64,000 nucleotides of DNA from Flavobacterium sp. SLB02 (GCF_009664855.1 NZ_CP045928.1:2759755-2823754); one strand, 5' to 3'. Shown: positions 1 to 8,452, counted from the first letter of the stretch. Notes: generated by a model not told the origin, from the sequence alone. Numbers and translations are program-made.

Positions 1-120
1 CTGGTTGAATAATTAGAAGCTAATCCAGCCATCCGCTGTATCTTTTGTGGTGAACCCCACCACAAAAGGATGCCGCTCCTGTCTGGGCTAGGGCACTCAT
101 TTTCATAAAATATTCTGAGA
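1..120. repeat. Partial copy of dispersed intergenic repeat (family B)
   Basis: The stretch holds a hairpin-forming segment around CTTTTGTGG / CCACAAAAGG followed by a GGGCTAGGG...CATTTTCATAA tail. The same order of elements (GCTAATCC, an inverted repeat ending in CACAAAAGGA, a GGGCT(A/C)TAGGG-like block, ATTTTCATAA) occurs at about 20953-21082. No gene is visible here; the left edge of the window cuts whatever precedes it. The rest up to 258 is AT-rich and gene-free and probably contains the promoter of the lipoprotein gene. Confidence 0.55.
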
Positions 121-258
121 TTTATATCGAGAAATCAAAAAACACACAAAACACTAATAATGAGTATCTTATAAAACACAATAAAGAATCATGTAAAGGA
201 TTAAAAACCTAAACCTCTAATTTTGAAATAATTAATTATTAACGAAATAAATAAAATT

Positions 259-474
259 ATGAAAACGCTAATCAAATCAAAAATCGCATTTCTTTTTATT
301 TTAATCGGACTTTCATTTTCCTGCAAGAAAACCGACACCATTCCGGTCGATAATACCTATGTTGACTCTACCGAAACAACAATTGATAGTGTAGACGCTA
401 CAATAGACACAGCAATTGTACCTACGGATACATCTGCTATAAAAAGAGATTCTATCGCAAACGCAAAAAAATAG
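259..474 (+). CDS. Small Thr/Asp-rich lipoprotein of unknown function
   Basis: A 71-residue protein with an N-terminal lipoprotein signal: basic start (MKTLIKSK), hydrophobic run, then a lipobox-like LSFSC with the Cys at about residue 22. The mature part is a short tail rich in Thr, Asp, Ser and Val with repeated D(S/T) pairs (VDSTETTIDSVDATIDTA) and no recognisable domain, so it is probably a flexible periplasmic or surface lipoprotein. It stands alone, followed 42 bases later by a clear terminator, so it is likely monocistronic. Function unknown; the signal peptide and terminator make it likely to be a real gene. Confidence 0.7.
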   Translation: MKTLIKSKIAFLFILIGLSFSCKKTDTIPVDNTYVDSTETTIDSVDATIDTAIVPTDTSAIKRDSIANAKK

Positions 475-516
475 ATCATGATCCCATTTTATAAAGGATT
501 CAGACTATTATTTTAT

Positions 517-548
517 AAAAACTCCATCATAATGATGGAGTTTTTTTG
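517..548 (+). terminator. Intrinsic terminator of the small lipoprotein gene
   Basis: AAAACTCCATCA pairs with TGATGGAGTTTT around a short loop and is followed by a run of T. It ends the lipoprotein transcription unit. Confidence 0.85.
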
Positions 549-578
549 TGTTTTTTAGATTGTGCGTATTTTGCTTTT

Positions 579-775
579 AATGGCGCACGGATGATATGGA
601 TTCGCTGTCGCGAAAACGCAGATTTACACGGATTTTTTATTTTACTCATGATAGCTACCCGCAATCTTGTCATCCTGAGGAACGAAGGATCACGCACGGA
701 ACTCTACAAAGATTGGCGATTTAGTTTGCAGCATTTCTCGTGCAATCTTTCGTTCCTCAAGATGACAAACTATCC
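579..775. repeat. Dispersed palindromic intergenic repeat, family A, copy 1
   Basis: A roughly 190-bp element with a leading block (CGCGGATGATA-like, GATTCGC...CGCGAAAACGC, GGATTTTTTATTTTAC) and a long imperfect inverted repeat starting GTCATCCTGAGGAACGAAGG and ending with its complement CGTTCCTCAAGATGAC. Nearly the same element in the same orientation lies at 40592-40783; the inverted-repeat part alone is at 21096-21200 and a half copy at 54073-54130. Reading frames across it are incidental. It carries no transposase. Confidence 0.8.
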
Positions 776-845
776 GAAAATATTATTATGAAAACGAGTA
801 CCCTAGGTACCCGATAGATTCTGCAAAACCTTTTTATTTTTTTTC

Positions 846-966
846 TTTAAAAAATAAAAAGATTGGAACGGATTGCTTCGCCAATTCACACTTTCAGGCT
901 CGGGTCCGGGATTAGCTCCTGAAAAAAAAGATTTGGTTTTATCATGGAAATCGAAATGACAAAATT
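846..966. repeat. Dispersed intergenic repeat, family B, inverted copy
   Basis: This is the reverse complement of about 20905-21011: GGATTGCTTCGCCAATTC, CTTTCAGGCTCGGG, GGATTAGCTCCTGAAAAAAA and ATCATGGAAATCGAAATGAC appear in reversed order and orientation there. It lies in the gene-free stretch 776-1147 upstream of the TauE-like gene, where nothing else is recognisable except AT-rich sequence that probably carries that gene's promoter. Confidence 0.7.
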
Positions 967-1147
967 GTGCATAGTTGAAGGAACTCTTAGAAATTTAAAA
1001 ACGAAACGAAACACAATATCTCATTAACTAACAACCTTTTACACTGACACAAATTAAAGACAACTCATTTTTAAGGTATATTTAAGCTCCTAAATTCTTC
1101 CCGAACAAATATCAATTCGTAAATTAGCGCCAACAAAATTTATCCCA

Positions 1148-1984
1148 ATGACAGTACTTACATTTACCTTGATTATGATTCTTGGTGCTTTTTTAGCAGG
1201 TTTTATTGGTTCATTATCAGGCTTGGGTGGCGGAATTATCATAATTCCCCTTTTAACAGTCATTCTTGGCGTTGACATTCATTATGCAATTGGTGCAGCT
1301 TTGGTTTCTGTAATTGCAACTTCCTCAGGTTCAGCCGCAGCTTATGTCAGGGAAGGAATCACGAACATGCGATTGGGAATTTTTCTCGAAATTGCCACAA
1401 CAATCGGAGCCGTTTGCGGAGCTTTACTTTCGACCATCGCTCCTACTTCATTCATAGCCGTATTATTCGGACTTACTTTGATTTTCTCGGCTATAAATTC
1501 ACTTCGAAAAAAAGAAGAACATATTGTTTTAGAATCATCTCCTTTGGCTAAAAAATTACGACTTGAAGGAACTTATCCCACTCATGACGGGCAAGTAGTA
1601 CATTACGGAACCAAAAACGTAGTAGGCGGTTTTGGAATGATGGGAATCGCCGGTATGATGTCAGGTTTGTTAGGTATTGGTTCAGGCGCTTTTAAAGTGA
1701 TTGCCATGGACAATATCATGAGAATTCCTTTTAAAGTTTCTACCACAACCAGTAATTTTATGATGGGTGTTACCGCAATGGCAAGTTCTGTAATCTATAT
1801 CCAGAAAGGATATATCGAACCTGGAATTTGTATGCCGGTCGTTATTGGTGTTTTGTTTGGCGCAATGGCTGGAGCAAAAGTACTTGTAAAAACCAACCCT
1901 AAAAAACTAAGAATCTTTTTTGCGTGCCTGATTTTTGTGCTTGCAGTAAACATGATATACAACGGACTTAATGGAAAAATCTAA
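1148..1984 (+). CDS. TauE/SafE-family sulfite/organosulfur anion exporter
   Basis: A 278-residue inner-membrane protein with about eight hydrophobic segments in two halves separated by a charged loop (residues 118-155, with RKKEEH and YPTHDGQVVHYG). The first half has the family's glycine-rich GSLSGLGGGIIIIPLL and the second half has the matching GMMSGLLGIGSGAFKV, the duplicated signature of the TauE/SafE (DUF81) family. The family exports sulfite, sulfoacetate or similar anions; the substrate here cannot be read from sequence. Its stop overlaps the start region of the next gene, indicating translational coupling with a DUF1634 protein, a pairing commonly seen for this family. Confidence 0.9.
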   Translation: MTVLTFTLIMILGAFLAGFIGSLSGLGGGIIIIPLLTVILGVDIHYAIGAALVSVIATSSGSAAAYVREGITNMRLGIFLEIATTIGAVCGALLSTIAPTSFIAVLFGLTLIFSAINSLRKKEEHIVLESSPLAKKLRLEGTYPTHDGQVVHYGTKNVVGGFGMMGIAGMMSGLLGIGSGAFKVIAMDNIMRIPFKVSTTTSNFMMGVTAMASSVIYIQKGYIEPGICMPVVIGVLFGAMAGAKVLVKTNPKKLRIFFACLIFVLAVNMIYNGLNGKI

Positions 1985-2378
1985 GACAATGCAACACGAA
2001 AAATTTGGAGAAAAAGATTTTCAATCCATCATTGGTAATTTATTGCGCTATGGCGTCTGGATCTCATTATCTGTAGCCTTTATTGGCGGAATCGTCTATT
2101 TGATGGGTCACAGTAATGATATCGAAAACTATTCTGTTTTTAAAGAAAATGACCGTAATATATTCGAAGTAATTTCAACCATCTATAATGGAGCCATTCA
2201 GGGAAATGGAGAATCGCTAATCTTTGTTGGGATCATCTTACTTTTCCTTACGCCTGTATTACGTGTTTTACTATCGCTGTTTTCTTTTCTTTTAGAGAAA
2301 GATTATTTGTATGTAGTAATTACATTAATCGTTATTGTAATCATTTTGATAAGTGTTTCTTTTGGATTTTCGCATTAA
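1971..2378 (+). CDS. DUF1634 membrane protein, partner of the TauE/SafE exporter
   Basis: A 135-residue membrane protein with three hydrophobic helices (about residues 30-46, 77-100 and 108-133), matching the small DUF1634 family by the LLRYGVWISL start and the GIILLFLTPVLRVLLSLFSFLLEKDYLYVVIT core. The ATG at 1971 overlaps the exporter gene by 14 bases; an ATG at 1989, starting MQHEKFGEKDF, is an equally good start. The family usually sits next to TauE/SafE genes, so it is probably an accessory subunit of the exporter. Biochemical function is unknown. Confidence 0.85.
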   Translation: MEKSKTMQHEKFGEKDFQSIIGNLLRYGVWISLSVAFIGGIVYLMGHSNDIENYSVFKENDRNIFEVISTIYNGAIQGNGESLIFVGIILLFLTPVLRVLLSLFSFLLEKDYLYVVITLIVIVIILISVSFGFSH

Positions 2379-2399
2379 ATAACAATTCGTAATTTTTTA

Positions 2400-2549
2400 T
2401 TAAACACATAGAAACATAGGTTTTATGTGTTTAATAAATAAGAATGCAAAAAGAAATTCATTTCTTTCACATAGCGCTAGCTATGTGAATTTTCAATAAG
2501 TGAAACGCCTTTTTATCAGTTCAAAAATTCTATGTCTCTATGTGTTTAA
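2400..2549. repeat. MITE-like repeat with terminal inverted repeats (family C, copy 1)
   Basis: About 150 bp bounded by TTAAACACATAGAAACATAG on the left and its near complement CTATGTCTCTATGTGTTTAA on the right, with an internal AAGAAATTCATTTCTTTCACATAGC block. The reverse complement of 15717-15854 aligns to it across its whole length. It separates the TauE/DUF1634 pair from the convergent MocR gene and could also act as a bidirectional terminator-like hairpin. Confidence 0.8.
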
Positions 2550-2563
2550 AAAAACACAGTTCA

Positions 2564-3979
2564 TTAAAGACTATTTTTTACTAATTGCCCTAATCGTTTT
2601 AGATCCAGTTCTACTTTTTCTTTCCATTCTAAACCAAAATTAAGCCGCATACAATTATTGTATTGATCATGTTGGGTAAAAATTCTGCCTGGAGCAAAAC
2701 CTATTTTTTGCTGGATTGCCGTATCGTACAAAACAGCCGTATCAATACTTTTATCCAGTTCAAGCCAAAGAAAAGAACCTCCCTGCGGTTGCGAAATTTT
2801 AGTATTTTCAGGAAAATGATCTTCAATGGTACGCTGAAAATGCAATGAATTGGTGTATAATGTACTTCTTAAGTTCCTTAAATGGTGATCGTATCTTCCG
2901 TGCTCTAAGAAATCGGCAATTACTTCCTGATACAACGAAGGCATACAAACCGTCTGAGCCATTTTTTGCCTGATGATTTTATCCTTAAATTTCCCCGGTG
3001 CCACCCATCCTACACGATATCCCGGTGCCAATGTTTTAGAAACTGATCCGCACCACATGACAATTCCTGCTTCGTCATAATACTTGCACGGCTTTGGCCT
3101 GGCGGTTCCAAAAAATAGATTGCCATACAAATCATCTTCTATTAAAGGAATATTATGATGCGTGAGCATTTTTACCAGTTCTTCTTTATGTTCATCAGGC
3201 ATTAAACTCCCTAAAGGATTGCTGAAATTGCTCATAAAACAGCAAACATCAACTTTATGAATCACCTTCTTTAAAGCCTCTAAATCTACTCCTGTAGTAG
3301 GATGTGTTGGTAATTCGATAATATTAAGTCCCATATTCTGGGCAATCTGAATAATTCCAAAATAAACCGGACTTTCAATCGCAATAGTATCTCCGCGTTT
3401 GGTAACGGCCATTAAACAATTAAAAATCGCATTCATAGCTCCGGAAGTAGTCACAAAATCATCTTCAGTCAATTTCCCTTCTAGTACAATGGCCCATTTT
3501 GCTACATTTCGTCTCAAATTGGCGCTTCCCTGAACAGGTTCGTAACTTGTTCCGCTTTCGGCCAGATTGCGTACGACTTTTGTAAGACCTTTATTAAGCT
3601 TCGCAATAGGCAACAAACTCGGATCAGGAACTCCAATCGAAAACCTTGTTATATCTTTATCACTTAAACTATCAAAGACCTTTGTTATCAAATCCTCAGA
3701 AGTTGTTTTTTGTTCTGATAACTTCAGTTTATTCATTGAAGGAAGCAATAATTTTCTATTTGAAGTTTTACTAACATAAAAACCTGATTTTGGTCGGGAT
3801 TCTATCAACGATTTACTTTCTAATTCTAAAAATGCTTGTTTTATGGTATTCATACTTACATTGTGCAATTTCTGAAAAGCACGAATAGACGGAAGTTTAT
3901 CCCCAATTTTTAAAGTTTCGGAGAAAATTTGTTCCTGAATAGTATTTGCAATTTTTAGATATAAAACCTCTTTTGCCAT
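2564..3979 (-). CDS. MocR/PdxR-type regulator: GntR wHTH fused to aminotransferase fold
   Basis: A 471-residue protein with an N-terminal GntR winged helix (residues 1-75: LYLKIANTIQEQIFSETLKIGDKLPSIRAF and SMNTIKQAFLELESKSLIESRPKSGFYV) joined to a type I aminotransferase domain (about 110-465). The PLP lysine is in CGSVSKTLAPGYRVGWV, and the SNFSNPLG and EDDLYG blocks of the cofactor pocket are present. MocR proteins are cytosolic PLP-dependent regulators, often of vitamin B6, amino-acid or amine genes. Two direct repeats just upstream (3994-4033), repeated in front of the neighbouring gene, look like its operators. The effector and pathway are not evident. Confidence 0.92.
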   Translation of the reverse strand: MAKEVLYLKIANTIQEQIFSETLKIGDKLPSIRAFQKLHNVSMNTIKQAFLELESKSLIESRPKSGFYVSKTSNRKLLLPSMNKLKLSEQKTTSEDLITKVFDSLSDKDITRFSIGVPDPSLLPIAKLNKGLTKVVRNLAESGTSYEPVQGSANLRRNVAKWAIVLEGKLTEDDFVTTSGAMNAIFNCLMAVTKRGDTIAIESPVYFGIIQIAQNMGLNIIELPTHPTTGVDLEALKKVIHKVDVCCFMSNFSNPLGSLMPDEHKEELVKMLTHHNIPLIEDDLYGNLFFGTARPKPCKYYDEAGIVMWCGSVSKTLAPGYRVGWVAPGKFKDKIIRQKMAQTVCMPSLYQEVIADFLEHGRYDHHLRNLRSTLYTNSLHFQRTIEDHFPENTKISQPQGGSFLWLELDKSIDTAVLYDTAIQQKIGFAPGRIFTQHDQYNNCMRLNFGLEWKEKVELDLKRLGQLVKNSL

Positions 3980-3993
3980 TTTTTTTGATCGTT

Positions 3994-4033
3994 ATCTGTA
4001 TCCTGTAAATTTACTAAAATTTAATCTGTAACC
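3994..4033. promoter_or_regulatory. Candidate MocR operator pair upstream of its own gene
   Basis: ATCTGTATCC at 3994-4003 and ATCTGTAACC at 4024-4033 are direct repeats with an exact 30-bp period. They lie 15-54 bases upstream of the MocR start and bracket a TAAATTTA box on the minus strand. The same unit, inverted, with the same period is found at 4476-4514. Paired direct repeats are known MocR-family operators; the assignment here is an inference. Confidence 0.55.
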
Positions 4034-4042
4034 TTTATGATA

Positions 4043-4426
4043 TTAATTGCAAACATTCAGCCAGTTGAATAATTTTTCGGCAGCATTCTGAATTTTATTG
4101 GTACGTGTTTCAGGATCTTTAAATGCGGTAAAAAAAGCATTTTGGGCATGAAATTTTAAATCCTGCTCTACCTCAACGCTGTAAAATTCCTGCTCCCAAT
4201 ATGAGTTAATTTCCGGTTTTCCTGCTTTATTAATTGCAACAAAAGCATAACCAATTACGCGATTATCAAAAGAGGCAATACTTAAAGGAAGACCAAAATG
4301 GGATGATGATTTCGCAAATTTGTTTTCGCTATCCTTCACCTTACTTTGGTAAATATTTACAACAGATTTTAAAGAAGATATATTAATTGAATCAAATTGA
4401 ATATTGGTAGTTTTCGTGGTATCCAT
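4043..4426 (-). CDS. Small protein with weak GNAT-like segment, probable MocR target
   Basis: A 127-residue soluble protein without signal peptide. The centre (residues 43-85: LPLSIASFDNRVIGYAFVAINKAGKPEINSYWEQEFYSVEV) resembles the beta-strand core of GNAT acetyltransferases, but the acetyl-CoA loop (Q/RxxGxG/A) is absent and the protein is shorter than a normal GNAT domain, so catalytic activity is doubtful. It precedes the MocR gene on the same strand. A TAATTTTG -7 box (4451-4458) and the direct-repeat pair at 4476-4514 lie upstream, suggesting that MocR controls it. Function unknown. Confidence 0.6.
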   Translation of the reverse strand: MDTTKTTNIQFDSINISSLKSVVNIYQSKVKDSENKFAKSSSHFGLPLSIASFDNRVIGYAFVAINKAGKPEINSYWEQEFYSVEVEQDLKFHAQNAFFTAFKDPETRTNKIQNAAEKLFNWLNVCN

Positions 4427-4450
4427 TGCTGTAGTCGTTTAATTTCTTAA

Positions 4451-4514
4451 CAAAATTAGGGAGTAAAAAAGATTAGATACAGATACAAAAATCATTTAAT
4501 TTAAGGGTACAGAT
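4451..4514 (-). promoter_or_regulatory. Promoter with candidate MocR operator pair
   Basis: On the minus strand a -7 box TAATTTTG lies at 4451-4458. Upstream are two copies of the ATCTGTA unit, reading on plus as GATACAGAT (4476-4484) and GGTACAGAT (4506-4514), again exactly 30 bp apart. Their position upstream of the -7 box would suit activation. Compare 3994-4033. Confidence 0.5.
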
Positions 4515-4564
4515 GACAAAATAATTATAGACTTAAAAATTGTAACTCGCAGATAAGTTTAAAA

Positions 4565-4666
4565 TAACACGAATTTCACGAATTTGCACAAATCATAATT
4601 GGTTACCCTTAGTTTGTGAAATTAATTTCACAAACTAATTCGTGCAAATTGGTGAAATTCGTGTTT
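4565..4666. repeat. Long intergenic inverted repeat (ACACGAATTTCAC arms)
   Basis: ACACGAATTTCACGAATTTG at the left pairs with CAAATTGGTGAAATTCGTGT at the right, with inner arms AGTTTGTGAAATT / AATTTCACAAACT. The whole about 100-bp stretch can fold into one long hairpin between a minus-strand and a plus-strand gene. A degenerate relative may exist at 10028-10110. No coding signal was seen in 4427-4752 apart from this and the promoter elements. Confidence 0.7.
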
Positions 4667-4752
4667 CAAATTGATTGATATTTATTCCGAATCCTACTCC
4701 TTAAAGCCGTTTTTTTGATAACAGAAAAAATAATTTTTAATACCTTTACTAT

Positions 4753-5778
4753 ATGATAGAAATTGGTATAGACAGTTTTGCTTCGGCGATGTACGGAGAC
4801 AACAACACTTTGAGTAGTGTCGATGCGATGGAACAATTACTGCAAAGAATCGAGCTGGCAGATCAGGCCGGACTTGAGGTTTTTGGAATTGGAGAGCATC
4901 ATAAAAAGGAGTTTTTAGATTCGGCTACAGCCGTAATATTAGGCGCTGCTGCTGGCCGGACAAAACGCATCAGGTTAGCAAGTGCTGTTTCGGTTTTAAG
5001 TGCCGCTGATCCCGTTCGGTTGTATCAAAATTTCTCTACACTGGATCTAATCTCAAAAGGAAGAGCCGAAATTGTTGTAGGCCGTGGATCTGCAATTGAA
5101 GCCTATCCCCTTTTTGGCTATAGCTTCAATGATTACGATGCCCTTTTTAGGGAAAAATTAGAACTTCTTTTACAAATTAGAGCTAATGAATTTATCACCT
5201 GGTCGGGAAAATTCCGTCCGGCTTTGAATAATCTCCCTGTATATCCCAGAGCTTTACAGGAAAAATTACCTATCTGGCTGGGCGTTGGCGGAACTCCGGA
5301 ATCTTTTATTAGGGCAGGATCTTTGGGTTTACCTTTGATGGTGGCTGTAATTGGCGGACAAACACATCGCTTTAAACCTTTGGTCGATTTGTATCGCGAA
5401 GCCGGAAAAGCCGCAGGTTACAAACCCGAAGAACTAAAAGTAGGCTTGCATTCCCCAGGTTTTGTGGGAAGCACAACCGAAAAAGCCATCGAAGAATATT
5501 ATCCTGGTTATGCCGAACTCTGGACCAAACTAGGACGAGAACGCGGCTGGCCGCCTGTAACCAAAGACAAATTTGACGGATTAATCGATGACTTGGGTGT
5601 TTTAATTGTGGGAAGTCCGGAAAGAGCAGCAGAGAAAATTCTGCGTCATAGCGAATCGCTTAGCGGAATCTCGAGATTTACCTTCCAAATGGATAATGCA
5701 GGACTTACACACACCCAATTAATGAACGCTATCGAACTTATCGGATCTAAAGTAATTCCGTTGATTCATAAAGGATAA
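4753..5778 (+). CDS. LLM-class flavin-dependent oxidoreductase (luciferase-like fold)
   Basis: A 341-residue cytosolic enzyme of the bacterial luciferase-like monooxygenase superfamily. It starts directly in the first strand (IEIGIDSFA) and carries EVFGIGEHHKKEF (residues 39-51), TKRIRLASAVSVLSAADPVRLYQNFSTLDLISKGRAEIVVGRGS (about 73-116) and LPIWLGVGGTPESFIRAG, all typical of the group. These enzymes use reduced FMN or F420; Flavobacteria normally lack F420, so FMN is likely. Substrate unknown. It appears monocistronic, ending at the terminator region 5786-6032. The first ATG is only a few bases beyond a TACCTTTA box, so the exact promoter is unclear. Confidence 0.88.
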   Translation: MIEIGIDSFASAMYGDNNTLSSVDAMEQLLQRIELADQAGLEVFGIGEHHKKEFLDSATAVILGAAAGRTKRIRLASAVSVLSAADPVRLYQNFSTLDLISKGRAEIVVGRGSAIEAYPLFGYSFNDYDALFREKLELLLQIRANEFITWSGKFRPALNNLPVYPRALQEKLPIWLGVGGTPESFIRAGSLGLPLMVAVIGGQTHRFKPLVDLYREAGKAAGYKPEELKVGLHSPGFVGSTTEKAIEEYYPGYAELWTKLGRERGWPPVTKDKFDGLIDDLGVLIVGSPERAAEKILRHSESLSGISRFTFQMDNAGLTHTQLMNAIELIGSKVIPLIHKG

Positions 5779-5785
5779 ATAGGAT

Positions 5786-6032
5786 TTTAGCCCACGGATA
5801 TCACAGGTTTAAACTGATTGACACAGATTTTTTTATTTTGAATAAATCCTACAATAATTTTATCTCGGATTTAAAATAAAAAAACATTTTAATAAAACTC
5901 TGATTCTTTAAACCTTTGAACCTAAACAAAAAGCATCTGCCAATTGACAGATGCTTTTTGTTTTGTACATAAAGATAAGCAAAATAAAAACCAGCGAAAA
6001 TCTGTTTAAACCTGCGATATCCGTGGGCTAAA
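5786..6032. repeat. Inverted repeat bracketing a gene end (family H)
   Basis: TTTAGCCCACGGATATCACA at the left end pairs with TGCGATATCCGTGGGCTAAA at the right end over about 29 bases with one or two mismatches. The arms enclose the terminator at 5924-5965. They sit between two convergent genes; no reading frame of interest lies inside. Confidence 0.7.
5924..5965. terminator. Bidirectional intrinsic terminator
   Basis: AAACAAAAAGCATCTG pairs perfectly with CAGATGCTTTTTGTTT around an 8-base loop, giving A and T tracts on both strands. It can terminate the oxidoreductase gene on the left and the TonB receptor gene on the right. Confidence 0.88.
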
Positions 6033-6035
6033 AAA

Positions 6036-8426
6036 TTAGAATTTATACGTTACACCAACTCTAAAGTTTCTTGGTGCTTCTGTTTGCCAGTAGTACGCTT
6101 CAAGCCACTCATAATAAGAACCGCTGTAAAGATATTTATCCAAAATATTGAACACATTTGCAGTAATTTTTATTTTTCCTGTCTCATAAGATAAACCTCC
6201 ATCAAGTTTAAAATAGTCTGGTAATCTTTCCGATGCTACACTCCAGGTATCCGTTTCACGTCCTGCAAGATAAGTACCGCCAATAGAAGCGCCTAAACCT
6301 TTTAGTTTTCCGTTTTGAACCGTATAATTTAACCATGCATTGGCTGTATGTTTAGAATATCCAGCAACAACAGAACCTTCTTTTATAGTTGTAACGTCAG
6401 ATTCAAGTACAATAGATTCTGTAAAAGCATAATTAGCAATTAAATTAAGGCCATCAAAGATTTTTCCTCTTAGGTCAAATTCAATACCCTGAGCTCTTTT
6501 TTCTCCAAGGACAACACTATATTGCTGACCACCTGGAATATTATTCGGGTCAGAAGTAAGCTCATTTTTCTTTAAAATATTGTAAGCAGATAAACTGGTA
6601 TTCCAAGAACCGTCAAACCAATCTTTTTTGATACCAAATTCAACATTATTTCCTGTAAGTGGTTTCACTTTGCCATCTTGAACAATACCTGACTGTGGTG
6701 TAAAAGCCTGATCGTATAATCCGTAAACAGCCAAATCATCTGTTACAGAAAAACTAACTCCTACACGTGGTGTAATATGGCTGTCTTCCTGTGTTTCTCC
6801 AAAACTTGACTGAGTAATCCAGGTATATCTTGCAGCAAGTGTTAATCTTAATCTGTTTTCAAGAAAACCAAGTTCATCCTGAATATAGGCCGCTGCATAT
6901 TCTGAAGTTATTTTTCCTCCAGCTCTTACTGAAAGCGGCGTTGCACGATCAAAAGCAGGCATACCATTTACTGGTGGTCCGTAATTTGGATTATAAACAT
7001 TAAAAGGATTCGCTGGAGTATCAAGCTTATGAGATTGTCCCCAATCTGCCATATAATCTTTACTTCCTAAATCTACTCCACCCAATACTTTATGTGTAAT
7101 TGGTCCGGTAGTGAATTTTCCGTTTACAAAAATCTGACCTAAGTACATATTGCTTTCTGCATCCCAAATACTAACATTTCTTATAATGTTGCCTACTCCT
7201 AATGCATTTTGTTCTGAACCTACAGCACTTGGCCATGAACTATATCCTTCTTGCAGATATTTAAAATAAGAAGTTTGTGCCGTCAGTTTCCAGTTCTCAT
7301 CAAACTTATGCTCAAACATAAGGTATCCGCTATGATCTTGTATATTAGTATCCGGCAATCCTGGTTGTGTCATAGTAAACCCAACTGGTAAAGTGGCATA
7401 TCCTTGAGATTTAGGACCAAATACATAATAAGAACCAACCTCAGTCATGTTGGCATACTGAAAATTATATTCAGCCGTAATTTTTGTTTTATCATCAACC
7501 TGATAGGTAATAACAGGAGCAATTACATAACGATCATTGTGCTCATATGCTCTGTGAGAACCTTTATTTTGTGCTGCCGCATTAAAACGGTACAATAATT
7601 TTCCTTTTTTATCCAGTTTCCCGTCAAGATCAATATTTGCTCGGTAAATATCATAACTTCCCGCAATTACAGAAGCTTCACCTTTAGTAATTCCGGTTGG
7701 TTTTTTAGTCACCACATTATAAAGTCCGCTTGGATCACCGCTCGAAAGCATAAATCCTGCCGGTCCTTTTACAAACTCAATATGATCTACAAAGCTCATG
7801 TCTTCTGTAAGAGGTCCCCATGAAGAAGAAACTACATTAAAACCATTACGGAAAGCCTGAACCTGAGAACCACGCATTTTAATATTCGTATATAAATCTC
7901 CCCAATGTTCTGAACGTACAGCACCACTCACGTTTCTGATCACTCCATCACTCATACTTGTAATTTGCTGGTCTTTTAAAGTCTGAGCGCTCACAATTTG
8001 AATATTTTGTGGAATTTCAAGTACCGGAGTCTGAAGACGCAAGGACAAAGAAGGCTTGTCTTGCTTGTACTTATTTTTGGTAATTACTACTTCGTCAAGA
8101 TCTTCCTGACTTTCAGAAAGCATAAAGTTTTTAGTTACCGTTTGTTTTGCATTTACAGTAATTTGAGCTTCTACCGGATGAATACCCATAGCGTGAATAA
8201 TAATAGTATACGTAGCCGGCTTAACGTTTTTAATTTCGTATTGCCCGTTTTCATTGCTTACGGCACTATATCTTGTTCCTTTAAGAGCAACAGAAACACT
8301 TTCTGCCGGAACGTTTCCGCTCAAAGAAACTTTTCCTGTTATTTTTCCTGCGTCCTGAGCCATCATTTGCAATGAGGTTAAAAACATCAGGCAAAATAAT
8401 GCCCTTTTAATAGTCAATATATTCAT
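6036..8426 (-). CDS. TonB-dependent siderophore-type receptor
   Basis: A 796-residue outer-membrane receptor: signal peptide (about 1-23, ending MMAQD), a carboxypeptidase-regulatory-like beta domain (about 27-107, GKITGKVSLSGNVPAESVSVALKGT), a plug (about 130-250, with LEIPQNIQIVSAQTL, VKGPAGFMLSSGDPSGLYNVVTKKP) and a 22-strand barrel ending in the typical FRVGVTYKF. The plug and barrel motifs are those of ferric-siderophore receptors of the FhuA/FpvA type. Ligand unknown. No TonB, ABC or siderophore synthesis gene flanks it, so it is an orphan receptor. It has a strong divergent promoter at 8453-8484. Confidence 0.9.
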   Translation of the reverse strand: MNILTIKRALFCLMFLTSLQMMAQDAGKITGKVSLSGNVPAESVSVALKGTRYSAVSNENGQYEIKNVKPATYTIIIHAMGIHPVEAQITVNAKQTVTKNFMLSESQEDLDEVVITKNKYKQDKPSLSLRLQTPVLEIPQNIQIVSAQTLKDQQITSMSDGVIRNVSGAVRSEHWGDLYTNIKMRGSQVQAFRNGFNVVSSSWGPLTEDMSFVDHIEFVKGPAGFMLSSGDPSGLYNVVTKKPTGITKGEASVIAGSYDIYRANIDLDGKLDKKGKLLYRFNAAAQNKGSHRAYEHNDRYVIAPVITYQVDDKTKITAEYNFQYANMTEVGSYYVFGPKSQGYATLPVGFTMTQPGLPDTNIQDHSGYLMFEHKFDENWKLTAQTSYFKYLQEGYSSWPSAVGSEQNALGVGNIIRNVSIWDAESNMYLGQIFVNGKFTTGPITHKVLGGVDLGSKDYMADWGQSHKLDTPANPFNVYNPNYGPPVNGMPAFDRATPLSVRAGGKITSEYAAAYIQDELGFLENRLRLTLAARYTWITQSSFGETQEDSHITPRVGVSFSVTDDLAVYGLYDQAFTPQSGIVQDGKVKPLTGNNVEFGIKKDWFDGSWNTSLSAYNILKKNELTSDPNNIPGGQQYSVVLGEKRAQGIEFDLRGKIFDGLNLIANYAFTESIVLESDVTTIKEGSVVAGYSKHTANAWLNYTVQNGKLKGLGASIGGTYLAGRETDTWSVASERLPDYFKLDGGLSYETGKIKITANVFNILDKYLYSGSYYEWLEAYYWQTEAPRNFRVGVTYKF

Positions 8427-8452
8427 TTTTTATCTCGTTTTGATTTCGAGGG

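Noticed and set aside
546-791. 81-codon plus-strand frame
   Set aside because: It lies almost entirely in the family A palindromic repeat, has no domain, and starts inside the terminator T tract.
7998-8375. 125-codon frame antisense to the TonB receptor
   Set aside because: It is opposite the N-terminal part of a convincing receptor gene and its translation is low-complexity, Phe/Ser/Asn-rich; typical antisense shadow.
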